From Cupriavidus numazuensis (GTDB lineage: Bacteria; Pseudomonadota; Gammaproteobacteria; Burkholderiales; Burkholderiaceae): a stretch of 64,000 nt of DNA. The position numbers were made by a program, and so were the translations under genes. The notes below the pieces were generated by a model. It was not told where the DNA came from and did not search any database. It saw nothing but the letters and a program-made list of their open reading frames with translations. Where the stretch lies: assembly GCF_905397435.1 (NCBI RefSeq), contig NZ_CAJPVI010000004.1:124001-188000 (forward strand). The letters run 5' to 3'. The first letter of the stretch is position 1. Each line of letters starts with the position of its first letter. Below are positions 17,981 through 25,995 of this stretch, in pieces.

Positions 17981-18982
17981 GTGTCCCGCATTATCTGGAA
18001 AGGCGCGATCACGTTCGGCCTGGTCAACATCCCGGTGGTGCTGAAGCCCGCGTCGCGCAGCCAGACGCTGGACCTGGATCTGCTTGACGCGCGGGACATG
18101 ACACCGGTGGGCTACCAGCGCATCAACAAGAGCACCGGCAAGCCCATTCCCAAGGAGCACATCGTCAAGGGCTACCAGTACGAGAAAGACGAATACGTGG
18201 TGCTGAGCGACGAAGATTTCCGGCAGGCCAATGTCGAGGCGACGCAGACAGTGGATATCGTCAGCTTCGTGCAGGCCGACGACATCCCGCCTTACTATTT
18301 CGACACGCCGTACTATCTGGAACCCGACAAGCGCGGCGAGCGCGGCTATGCACTGCTGCGCGAAACCATGCGGCGCACCGGGCGCGCCGCGCTGGCGCTC
18401 GTGGTGCTGCGCAATCGCCAGCACTTGGCCGCCATGCTGGTCGACGACAATGCGCTGGTGCTCAACACCATGCGCTTTGCCGACGAAGTGCTGCCGATCT
18501 CGGAGCTCAAACTGCCAAAGGCGTCAAGCGGAAAGGCCACGGGCGCCCACGCGCGGGAGATCGAAATGGCCGTCAAGCTGGTCAAGGACATGAGCGAGGA
18601 ATGGGCGCCCGAGCAATATCGCGATACCTATCGCGACGACCTGATGGCGCGCATCGAGCAGAAAATCGAATCGGGCCAGACGCATGAGCTCACACCGGCG
18701 GCCGAAGAAGAGGAAGCGCCGCGCAAGAGCGCCAAGGTCATCGACATGGTGGCGCTGCTCAAGCAGAGCCTCGACACCCGGGGCAAGCGCGGGGGGCGCG
18801 ACAAGTCCGAGCCCGAAGAAGAGGAAACTCCTCGAAAGACTGCACGCCACGCACCGGCACGCAAGCATGCCCCCGCAAAACGTGCCGCAGGCAGCCGCGC
18901 GCCCGCAAAGCGGGCGTCGCATTCGTCCGGCGGCAAGAGCACCTCTGCATCACGGACGACAGCGCGGCGCAAGCAGGCCTGA
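17981..18982 (+). CDS. ku: Ku homodimeric DNA-end-binding protein
   Basis: This 333-residue protein begins SRIIWKGAITFGLVNIPV, the invariant opening of bacterial Ku, preceded by a GTG start with GAGGAGA upstream. The bridge/ring core covers about 1-255 (DIPPYYFDTPYYLEPDK, GRAALALVVLRNRQHLAAM, KLVKDMSEEWAPEQYRDTY). It is followed by a Lys/Ala/Arg-rich C-terminal tail of about 75 residues that resembles DNA-binding extensions of other bacterial Ku proteins. It binds broken ends and recruits LigD. The longer frame from 17924 is not Ku-like. Confidence 0.95.
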   Translation: MSRIIWKGAITFGLVNIPVVLKPASRSQTLDLDLLDARDMTPVGYQRINKSTGKPIPKEHIVKGYQYEKDEYVVLSDEDFRQANVEATQTVDIVSFVQADDIPPYYFDTPYYLEPDKRGERGYALLRETMRRTGRAALALVVLRNRQHLAAMLVDDNALVLNTMRFADEVLPISELKLPKASSGKATGAHAREIEMAVKLVKDMSEEWAPEQYRDTYRDDLMARIEQKIESGQTHELTPAAEEEEAPRKSAKVIDMVALLKQSLDTRGKRGGRDKSEPEEEETPRKTARHAPARKHAPAKRAAGSRAPAKRASHSSGGKSTSASRTTARRKQA

Positions 18983-19021
18983 CGCCGCGATCCTTACTGG
19001 CAAGACATGGCAAGCCAACCA

Positions 19022-19039
19022 CCGGCCCTCACGGGCCGG
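19022..19039. terminator. Hairpin between convergent ku and BON genes
   Basis: A perfect 7-bp stem CCGGCCC / GGGCCGG with a TCAC loop, flanked by CAAC/GTTG that can extend it. It serves ku (+) and the BON gene (-). Confidence 0.55.
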
Positions 19040-19056
19040 CGTTGTCAATGCGCCGT

Positions 19057-19515
19057 TCAGCGCGACGATACCTTCAGGGTGTCGTTGACCGAGGTCACGC
19101 CGTCCACACCGCGGATCGTCTCCAGCGCCAGGTCGTGCTGTTCCCGGCTCGGCACGACGCCGCTGACATTGACCGTACCATCCTTGGTCTTGATGTGGAT
19201 GCCAGTCGACTTCAGGTCCTTGCTCGACAGCAGCTTGGTCTTGATCTTGGTGGTGATGGCGCTGTCCGAGACGGCCTGCTTGGCCTTGTCGGTGCTCGTG
19301 TCGCTGTTGGCCGGGGCGGTTCGCGTGTCGCGGTCGATGGCGGCGCGGCCCGGCATGCCCGGCGCGGAATTGGACGGCGGCGGCGACGTGGTATCGACAG
19401 CAGTGCGCATGAAGCCACCGGCATCCAGGGCAAGCGCGCTGCCCGCGGCGACCGCCAATGCCGCCGCCAGGCAAGCCTTGCGCAGGATCGGAACGGTAGG
19501 TCGGCTGGATTGCAT
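19057..19515 (-). CDS. Exported BON-domain protein
   Basis: This 152-residue protein has a signal peptide (ILRKACLAAALAVAAGSALAL, cut near ALALDA), a Ser/Pro/Thr-rich linker, then one BON domain at about 82-150. The domain has SAITTKIKTKLLSSKDL, the glycine strand KDGTVNVSGVVPSREQ, and GVDGVTSVNDTLKV. This is OsmY-like organisation with a single BON instead of two; a periplasmic envelope-stress role is inferred. AGGAGAG precedes the ATG. Confidence 0.87.
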   Translation of the reverse strand: MQSSRPTVPILRKACLAAALAVAAGSALALDAGGFMRTAVDTTSPPPSNSAPGMPGRAAIDRDTRTAPANSDTSTDKAKQAVSDSAITTKIKTKLLSSKDLKSTGIHIKTKDGTVNVSGVVPSREQHDLALETIRGVDGVTSVNDTLKVSSR

Positions 19516-19829
19516 GGTTCTCTCCTAAGCAAATGATCGGACTTGCCTGCCACGGCGCGTGTGCCGCTTGCACGGGACGACGCGGGGCGGCCCCCGTTGC
19601 TGTACCGCAATCCCCGTACCTGCTCACCGTCGATCGCGTGTGCGCACCTGGCAGCGCATAGGCGACGAAAGCGGCACGCGACTATGTAAATCGGGACAAT
19701 GGTTTGTAAAACCGGCGGGAAGCATTCACCGCCGCCGGCCGGAATGCCGCTTGCGGCGGCAAAGACCGGCCTGGCATATGCCTTGCGTCAAGGCATGACG
19801 CGGCAGTTCGCCGCGACATGGAGACAGCA
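19516..19829. other. Divergent intergenic region between BON gene and Q-rich gene
   Basis: No gene is seen. It contains GCCGC-TT-GCGGC near 19746 and a perfect 8-bp palindrome ATGCCTTG / CAAGGCAT with loop CGT at 19778-19796, 33 bp before the Q-rich gene. This could be an operator or a leader hairpin. Confidence 0.45.
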
Positions 19830-20105
19830 ATGGGACAGCAGCAACAGCAGCCGGGGCAATCCCAACAGGGCCAGCAAGGGCAACAGGGCCAGCGGCAGCA
19901 GGAGCAGTCGCAAAGCGGCCAACGCAGCGGCCAGCAAGGTTCTGAACAGGGCCAACGCTCGGGCGGCGGACAGATGGGTAATCAGGACAAGAGTTCTGGC
20001 CAACAGCAGCAGCAGGATCGCGACAAGAGCTCGCAGCAGGGCCAACAAGGCCAGCAAGGCCATCAACAAGGACAAGGCGGCACGGGAGGCCAGCGCCAGC
20101 AGTGA
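19830..20105 (+). CDS. Glutamine/glycine-rich low-complexity protein
   Basis: About 91 residues made almost only of Gln, Gly, Ser, Arg and Lys, with repeats of the QQGQQG type throughout. No folded domain is predicted by eye. The ATG at 19830 has GGAGAC upstream at good spacing; an ATG at 19818 lacks one. It is flanked by a hairpin leader and a strong terminator, so it behaves like a monocistronic gene. Bacterial Q-rich proteins of this kind have no established function. A stress-induced, disordered or phase-separating role is speculation. Confidence 0.65.
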   Translation: MGQQQQQPGQSQQGQQGQQGQRQQEQSQSGQRSGQQGSEQGQRSGGGQMGNQDKSSGQQQQQDRDKSSQQGQQGQQGHQQGQGGTGGQRQQ

Positions 20106-20115
20106 CGCGTGACCC

Positions 20116-20138
20116 GCCGGTGCCAGCCTGGCACCGGC
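20116..20138 (+). terminator. Hairpin directly after the Q-rich gene
   Basis: A perfect 10-bp stem GCCGGTGCCA / TGGCACCGGC with a 3-nt loop, 10 nt after the stop codon. No T-tract follows. Confidence 0.55.
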
Positions 20139-20207
20139 ACATAAGTTCTCCGGCATGCGGGCAGCAGCATGCGGTGCTGCCACTAACGCATCCCGGACAT
20201 TGGGTGG

Positions 20208-20240
20208 GCCGGAATTCGAAGGAATTCCGGCTCTTTTTTT
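20208..20240 (+). terminator. Canonical Rho-independent terminator
   Basis: A perfect 10-bp stem GCCGGAATTC / GAATTCCGGC with a GAAG loop is followed immediately by TCTTTTTTTATT. It lies 100 nt beyond the Q-rich gene and its first hairpin. Confidence 0.9.
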
Positions 20241-20354
20241 ATTGCCGCGACCCGGCCGTGGCGAGCGCGCAGTCGCGCCAGCCCCAAGTCAGCCGTCATC
20301 ACGCCACCGGCTTCCCGTGTATCCTGACTGCGACCTGCAACGCATCCACCGACC

Positions 20355-21287
20355 TTGTCAGCTTCCACCGACCCCACGGCTGGCCGCGGCCACGGCCAGT
20401 TCATCAGCCGCATTTCCAGCCGCCTGCGCTCTGAGGCCGGCGCTCAGGTGCGCGCGCTGACCCGCAGCAATTCCGGCCTGACGCTGGACTACGACAACCC
20501 GCCCGGCGACCTCGGCCTGTTTGGCCCGGATGCGGTCTGCTGGCGCGTGCATGCGGACTTCCCCGCGATGCTGGCCGGCGGTGTCAGCGCGCTGCTGATG
20601 CAGACGCTGCATCCGCTGGCACTGGCTGGTGTCTGGGACCATTCGACCTTCCGGGCCGACATGCAAGGGCGGCTGGGCCGCACCGCCCAGTTCATCGCGG
20701 GCACGACCTACGGCAGCCGCGCCGACGCCATGGCGCTGATCGAGCGCGTGCGGCGCATCCACTCGCACATCCGCGGCAGCGGACTGGACGGACGGCCCTA
20801 CGCCGCCGATGACCCGGTGCTGCTGACATGGGTGCACGTGGCCGAGGTATCGAGCTTCATGGCCGGGTATCTGCGCTATGTCGGACCGCTTAGCGACGCC
20901 GAGCAGGACCGCTACTACGACGAAGTTGCACAGATTGCCGAATTGCTGGGCGCGACCGATGTGCCCCGTTCCAGCGCGGCCATCGCCGCCTATCTCGACG
21001 CCATGCGGCCGCAGCTGGAGGCGAGCACGCGCACGCGTGAAGTGGCACGGCTGGTAATGAAGATGCCGGTGGCCAACCCGATGCTGCTGCCGGCGGTGCG
21101 CGTTATGGCCTACGCGGGTATTGCACTGCTGCCCGACTGGGCGCGCCGGATGCTCGATCTCGATGGGCCATCGATCCGCCGCCCGGTATCGCTGGCCGGC
21201 ATGCGTGTGCTGGCCCCGACGTTGCGCTGGGCGCTGGGCCCGGGCCTGGCGGCGCGCGCGCGGCGGCGGGTGGCGCGCGGCACCTGA
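20355..21287 (+). CDS. Oxygenase MpaB family protein (DUF2236)
   Basis: This 310-residue protein of the MpaB/latex-clearing-protein family begins from TTG. It has the family markers FGPDAVCWRVHADFPAMLAG, LLMQTLHPLALAGVWDHS, then TTYGSRADAMALIERVRRIH and DDPVLLTWVHVAEVSSF. The conserved histidines in these motifs are proposed heme or metal ligands in the family. The C-terminus is basic. It was cut off upstream by a strong terminator, so it should have its own promoter in 20240-20354. Substrate unknown. Confidence 0.85.
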   Translation: MSASTDPTAGRGHGQFISRISSRLRSEAGAQVRALTRSNSGLTLDYDNPPGDLGLFGPDAVCWRVHADFPAMLAGGVSALLMQTLHPLALAGVWDHSTFRADMQGRLGRTAQFIAGTTYGSRADAMALIERVRRIHSHIRGSGLDGRPYAADDPVLLTWVHVAEVSSFMAGYLRYVGPLSDAEQDRYYDEVAQIAELLGATDVPRSSAAIAAYLDAMRPQLEASTRTREVARLVMKMPVANPMLLPAVRVMAYAGIALLPDWARRMLDLDGPSIRRPVSLAGMRVLAPTLRWALGPGLAARARRRVARGT

Positions 21288-21296
21288 GTCCGGGAG

Positions 21297-22874
21297 CTAC
21301 TCGGCCGCCGCCGAGGCAGCAGCTGGGCTGCCCCGCAATGTGGCTTCGCGCAGGCGCATGACCAGGAACGGCGCCAGCAACGATACCGCCGCGCTCATCA
21401 GGAACAGCAGGCGGAACGCGTGCTCGGCGGCCTGCCGAACGGCCGCGGCGTCGGCTTGCGGGGTGTCAGGGGCCAGTGCGCGACGGAACATGCTCATCAG
21501 CACGTCCTCGCCGCCGGACAGGTCGGTCACGGCCATCCCGCTATGGCGCAGCAGCGCGATCAGGACAGTGGTCAGCACCGCCACGCCGACGGCGCCACCC
21601 AACATGCGTGAAAACGCCGTCAGTGCCGTCGCAATCCCCACCTGCTGAGGCGGCACGGCATTCTGCGTGGCGACCAGGCCACTCGGCAGCTGCAGTCCGA
21701 TCGAAAAGCCGAGAACCACCATCACCAGCACGCACAGCCAGACTGCGGCCGGATCGACAAACGCCAGCGCGACGATCGCCAGCGGCGCCACCGAGGCGCC
21801 CATCATCTGCAGCGGCTTGTAGCGGCCAGTCCGGGACATGATCCGCCCCGACGCGTAGGCGCCGAACGGAATCGCGAGCGTAAGCGGCACCAGCCGCAGC
21901 GCGGCGGCATCCGCCGCAGCGCCGCCCACCACCTGGAAACGCAGCGGCAGCAACACCGACATGGCGATGAGCTGGAAGAAGCAGAAGAACAGCGTGGCGC
22001 AGCAGATGGCCACAGTGGGCACGCCAAGCATGGCCAGCGGGATCACCGGATCCGCCGCACGCTTTTCCTGCCAGACGAACAGCGCGATGGCGACAAGGCC
22101 GGCGATCAGCAGCGCCAGCGAATCGGTCCGCAGCGGCGAATGCCCCTGCCCCAGCCGCGTCAGGAACACCAGGACGCCGCTCAGGCCGCCGCCGAACAGC
22201 AGCGCGCCGAGATAGTCGATGCGATGGCGCCGGCCGCTGACCGGCAGGAAGCGCAGCGCACGGCGCACCACGACCAGCGCCAGCAGGGCCAGCGGCAGAT
22301 TGATCCAGAAAATCCAGCGCCAGGACAGGTAATGCGCGAGGTAGCCGCCGATCACCGGCCCGGCCATGCTGGCCACCGCCCACACGCCGCTCACGTAGCC
22401 CTGGTAGCGGCCGCGGTCCCGCAGCGGCACCACGTCGGCAATCGCCGCCTGCGACACCGAGATCAGTCCGCCTCCGCCCAGGCCTTGCAGGATGCGCGCG
22501 AGGATCAGCTGCGGCATGGTCTGGGCCAGCGCGCACACCGCCGAGGCGACCATGAACAGCAGGATGGAGAACGACAGTACCGAGCGCCGGCCCAGCACGT
22601 CGGAGAGCTTGCCGTAGATCGGCGTGGCCACGGTCGAGGCGACGAGGTAGGCCGAGATCACCCAGGCCATGTCCTCGAAGCCGCGCAGCTGCAGCGCGAT
22701 ATCGGGCAGCACCACCGCGACGATCGACTGTTCGAGCGCGCCGAGCAGGATGGCCAGCATCAGCCCGAACAGGATCTGCATGACTGGCGGCTCGCTCGTG
22801 GCGGTCGCGGAAGACGAAGGGGACGAAGTATCGGCCGCGCGCGGCGATTGGGAGGGAACGGCGGTCATCGGCAC
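21297..22874 (-). CDS. DHA2-type MFS multidrug exporter
   Basis: This 525-residue inner-membrane protein has a Ser/Ala-rich leader, then about 14 hydrophobic segments. Family motifs include the D1 sequence LGALEQSIVAVVLPDIA, motif A GKLSDVLGRRSVL, motif B ARILQGLGGGG, and motif C GPVIGGYLAHYLSWRWIFWINLP. This is the EmrB/QacA drug:H+ antiporter layout. It lies just downstream of a group II intron in the same orientation, so its 5' untranslated region may have been interrupted. Substrates cannot be inferred. Confidence 0.9.
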   Translation of the reverse strand: MPMTAVPSQSPRAADTSSPSSSATATSEPPVMQILFGLMLAILLGALEQSIVAVVLPDIALQLRGFEDMAWVISAYLVASTVATPIYGKLSDVLGRRSVLSFSILLFMVASAVCALAQTMPQLILARILQGLGGGGLISVSQAAIADVVPLRDRGRYQGYVSGVWAVASMAGPVIGGYLAHYLSWRWIFWINLPLALLALVVVRRALRFLPVSGRRHRIDYLGALLFGGGLSGVLVFLTRLGQGHSPLRTDSLALLIAGLVAIALFVWQEKRAADPVIPLAMLGVPTVAICCATLFFCFFQLIAMSVLLPLRFQVVGGAAADAAALRLVPLTLAIPFGAYASGRIMSRTGRYKPLQMMGASVAPLAIVALAFVDPAAVWLCVLVMVVLGFSIGLQLPSGLVATQNAVPPQQVGIATALTAFSRMLGGAVGVAVLTTVLIALLRHSGMAVTDLSGGEDVLMSMFRRALAPDTPQADAAAVRQAAEHAFRLLFLMSAAVSLLAPFLVMRLREATLRGSPAAASAAAE

Positions 22875-22947
22875 CAGCGGCGGCAGACATGGCGGCCGTG
22901 GGGCGCCGCATGCGCCAGGTGGACCGGCCTGCTCTTGCTACGAGGAT

Positions 22948-22991
22948 CAGAGGAGGGTAGGAGGAACCCATTGCTGGACCCCTCCCCCCTA
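22948..22991 (-). ncRNA. Group II intron domain VI with branch-point A
   Basis: Pairing AGGGGGG with CCCTCCT, followed inward by AGGGG with CCTCCT, leaves one unpaired A between the two right-hand segments. This is the expected bulged branch point, about 8-14 nt from the 3' end. Confidence 0.7.
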
Positions 22992-22992
22992 A

Positions 22993-23026
22993 GAACCGTA
23001 CGTGCGAGTTTCCCCGCATACGGCTC
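22993..23026 (-). ncRNA. Group II intron domain V
   Basis: A 34-nt hairpin with the classic form: GAGCCGTATGCG on the left, GAAA loop region, and CGCACGTACGGTTC on the right, including the catalytic AGC/GTT pairing. It lies 23 nt after the RT stop codon. Confidence 0.93.
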
Positions 23027-23048
23027 AAGCCTTTACAAAATACTTGAG

Positions 23049-24749
23049 TCAATCAAATACCGGTTTCACAGCGGCTTTGCCGTAGTGATGGACCTGAACG
23101 TGACAATCCGGATGCACCAGCACTCGATTCCTGAGAGCATCGGAACCGCCAAGAACCCGCGGTACGATGTGGTGGTCATCCCACCCTGTCTCTTTGGTCA
23201 TCTTGCACTGACACAACGCGCACAATCCTCGCTGGGACATGTACAACTGGATCCACTGCTTGCGGTGCGACATGCTTTGCAACATGCGCTCCTGCCGCAA
23301 CTTCTCCCCGTACATTTCCCAAACCGGGTCAAAAGGATTGTATTCACCTTTGACCTTCGTGTGTCTCCTGATCGGCGTGCCCGCGAGCGAGTACAACTCC
23401 AACCAGAAGGGATTGCCCTTCTTATCCGCTGTCGTGGTCCCGAACACCCAGTTCCGTTTGCCCATGGTCGCGAAGTACTTCTTCCGCACCCACTCGGCAT
23501 TCTTCCGTCGATGTCGCCGTTTTGCCCACCGCCACAGAGCCTGAAATACCATGCGCTCCATTTTGGCAAACATCGCCTTTGCCACCACCGGCCGGTGATA
23601 CTGCGCCCAGCCCCTTAGCATCGGGTTCAACACTCGGATCAGATCCTCCTGCTTCGCCCCTTTCCGGACACTGATTACCTCCTTAACCTTGCGATAAAAC
23701 GCTTGCGCGTTCTTCTTGCTTGGCGTGATGAGCAGTTTTCCCGAGTACTTCCGGAAGTTCCACCCAAGGAAGTCAAAGCCTTCCGCGATATGTACGATCC
23801 GCGTTTTCTCCGCCGATAGCGTCAGCCCCCTTATTGCGAGGAACTGCTCTACCCACGGTTTCACTTCGTTTTCTAAAACCTCCGGTGTATTGCCGGTGAT
23901 CACGAAGTCGTCCGCATAGCGCACAACATTTACTTTAAGCTTCTTGGTCTTGGCAACGCCCAGCTTAGTTCGGAAGAACTCTGCCAGTTGTCGTTCCAAT
24001 CCATTCAATGCCACGTTTGCCAGAGTCGGGGAGATGATGCCTCCCTGCGGTGTTCCAGCGTCGGTCGCCTGAAACTGGCCCTGAAATATCACGCCAGCCT
24101 TCAACCACTTCCGCAGGATTGCTTTGTCCATTGGGACATTGCTCTCCAGCCAGTCGTGACTGATATGGTCGAAACACCCCTTGATATCCGCTTCGAGAAT
24201 CCATTGGGCGGAAGCCTCCTGGAACAAGTTGCGGAATAGCTGGGACATGGCATCGTGAGTGGAGCGATTGATCCGGAACCCATAGGAGTTTGGATCGCTC
24301 GTCCCTTCGGACACCGGCTCCAGCGCCAGCAAATACAACGCTTGCATGGCTCGGTCGTGCAGGGTCGGAATGCCCAGGGGGCGCTTCTTCCCGTTCGACT
24401 TAGGGATATAAACCCTCCGTAATGGCAAAGGTCTGTACCCCCGGCGCTTCAACCTCCCGATGGCTTCCCATCGGACTTCAGGCGTTTTCCACTCTACGCG
24501 GTCGACTCCCGCCGTCCGCGCACCTTGGTTCATCGCCACTCGCCGCACCGCCGATGCTTTGGCGGACCACGAGCGGGTCAGGGACCTTTGCAAGGCCTTC
24601 ACCCTGCGCCAATCCCCTTCCTGTGTTGCCTTCGCAATTCGAATCTGCATCACCCGAACATTCCGGTCGACGCGGCGCCAATCTATGTCGCCCCATCTGT
24701 CCGGTACGCCGGAAGGCGCAGATTCATCCTTGCGGATCAATGCTTCCAT
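23049..24749 (-). CDS. ltrA: Group II intron reverse transcriptase / maturase with HNH endonuclease domain
   Basis: This 566-residue protein has an N-terminal region (WRRVDRNVRVMQIRIAKA, SAKASAVRRVAMNQG) followed by RT domains. These include RRVYIPKSNGKKRPLGIPTL, DIKGCFDHISHDWL, GTPQGGIISPTLAN, and the active site RYADD at 277-281. The thumb/maturase X domain is around 320-420 (LRGWAQYHRPVVAKAMF). The C-terminal HNH endonuclease has CALCQC, DDHHIVPRVLGG and HPDCHVQVHH. Key residues are intact, so it should splice and retrohome. AGGAGG lies just upstream of the ATG. Confidence 0.96.
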   Translation of the reverse strand: MEALIRKDESAPSGVPDRWGDIDWRRVDRNVRVMQIRIAKATQEGDWRRVKALQRSLTRSWSAKASAVRRVAMNQGARTAGVDRVEWKTPEVRWEAIGRLKRRGYRPLPLRRVYIPKSNGKKRPLGIPTLHDRAMQALYLLALEPVSEGTSDPNSYGFRINRSTHDAMSQLFRNLFQEASAQWILEADIKGCFDHISHDWLESNVPMDKAILRKWLKAGVIFQGQFQATDAGTPQGGIISPTLANVALNGLERQLAEFFRTKLGVAKTKKLKVNVVRYADDFVITGNTPEVLENEVKPWVEQFLAIRGLTLSAEKTRIVHIAEGFDFLGWNFRKYSGKLLITPSKKNAQAFYRKVKEVISVRKGAKQEDLIRVLNPMLRGWAQYHRPVVAKAMFAKMERMVFQALWRWAKRRHRRKNAEWVRKKYFATMGKRNWVFGTTTADKKGNPFWLELYSLAGTPIRRHTKVKGEYNPFDPVWEMYGEKLRQERMLQSMSHRKQWIQLYMSQRGLCALCQCKMTKETGWDDHHIVPRVLGGSDALRNRVLVHPDCHVQVHHYGKAAVKPVFD

Positions 24750-25903
24750 GCTGCCCTCCTATCTTGAGGATCTTCCCCAACATCGAGAGACAACATGCCC
24801 CTTGGGGGACATGTTGTCCCACAAGGGAAGAAAAATTAAACAAGCGAGTTTAGTCAGCCGTCTTGCGACGAGAAGACCAGTTGGAAGTCTGCCCGCTTTC
24901 GCGTGGGATGATGTTTCAACCCCTATCCGGACCATTACAATCCGGCCTTCGCTTTTTCCAACCTCCCATACCCGCACAGCCAACAGCGTTCCTTGCGGTT
25001 CGCCTGCCAAAGCCATACTGCGCTCCGGCAGCCATACGGGCTTACCACGTTCCCCACACGTTACACGGCTGGGTTAGGGCCTGCCTTTTCGCCGGTGGTC
25101 TGACGACGACGTATCCCGAGCTCTCAACGGGATAACCGACCACGTACCTTTTGGTTAGTGCCTAACATCAGCTTTGGCACAGCAATAGTCACGACGTTTA
25201 TCAGCAGTTCACATATGTTGCCCATACCAGCCAGCCTAGCTCCTCGACCGATGCTGCTTCGGTCTTCTACCCACAGACCTCACGGTCCGTCGGCACCCTT
25301 TCGGGGGCTACATTGTCAGGGGAGCTTCACACCCCACCGTTGCCGGTGACGCATGTCCCCCTAGGCTACTGCTAGTCGTATAGCAGGTTCTCTATCAAGG
25401 CGCCTTCGCAGACGTACTCGACCGAACCATAACGCGTGGAGCTTTCGCTCCGGGACCTCACGTGCTTGTCTCGTGCGCCCCCATACTGGCGAGCACCTTG
25501 ACGGCGGCGGACTCTTGCGAGCACACACCTCCGACCCACAGAACGTAGCGCCGGCCCATCTGGACCGGTTTGAATGCTATGAAGCTTCAGCACAACAAAT
25601 CTACCGCTGCGCATCCACCCGCCCACTCCGAAGAGGGGGCGTTTACAGAGAAACTCGCCCAAAGGCAAGCGTCCCCGCCCTTGGGCAATGGCTGGATATT
25701 CATCCAGCAAAAGCAAGCTGCGAGTCAGCCGATACGCTGGCATCCTCACACACACATCGGACTCCCCCTAGCTGTTCGGCCGGGTTCGTCTAAGCAAGTA
25801 ATGGTCGAGATTGGACGGTTCAGGCCGAGGCCCTCCCCTTGTCTCGACAAAGGTCGATGCTCCTTACGTTGGAGCTACCCGGACACGAGAGTGCGTGTCG
25901 CAC
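24750..25903 (-). ncRNA. Group II intron ribozyme, domains I to IV
   Basis: This non-coding 1.15 kb runs between the 5' splice site and the maturase start. It begins GTGCGAC and contains several long complementary segments. I did not resolve the EBS elements. Confidence 0.75.
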
Positions 25904-25932
25904 AAGAGCCGCTATTGTAGGCGCTTTGAGAC

Positions 25933-25971
25933 ATCCGCGCCGGCGCTCTCGCAGAGCGCGCCGGCGCGGAT
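25933..25971 (-). terminator. Long GC-rich perfect inverted repeat after the chemoreceptor gene
   Basis: A 14-bp perfect stem ATCCGCGCCGGCGC with its complement, plus an inner CTCT/AGAG pairing. It lies 24 nt after the chemoreceptor stop and 30 nt before the intron 5' end. No T-tract follows. Confidence 0.65.
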
Positions 25972-25995
25972 GGTCAAGGTACTGCTACGGTCGGA

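Larger units (their letters stand above)
22946..25903 (-). mobile_element. Group II intron, apparently full length, chloroplast-like class
   Basis: On the minus strand the element starts with GTGCGACACGCACTCTCG at 25903, a normal group II 5' end. It continues through about 1.15 kb of ribozyme (domains I-IV) to the RT gene and ends with domain V and domain VI. The 3' end is placed at the AT dinucleotide at 22946; a few bases either way are possible. All parts needed for splicing and mobility appear present. The class is judged from the RT N-terminus and HNH domain. Its G+C looks lower than that of neighbouring genes. It lies between a chemoreceptor gene and an MFS gene, in their direction. Confidence 0.9.
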
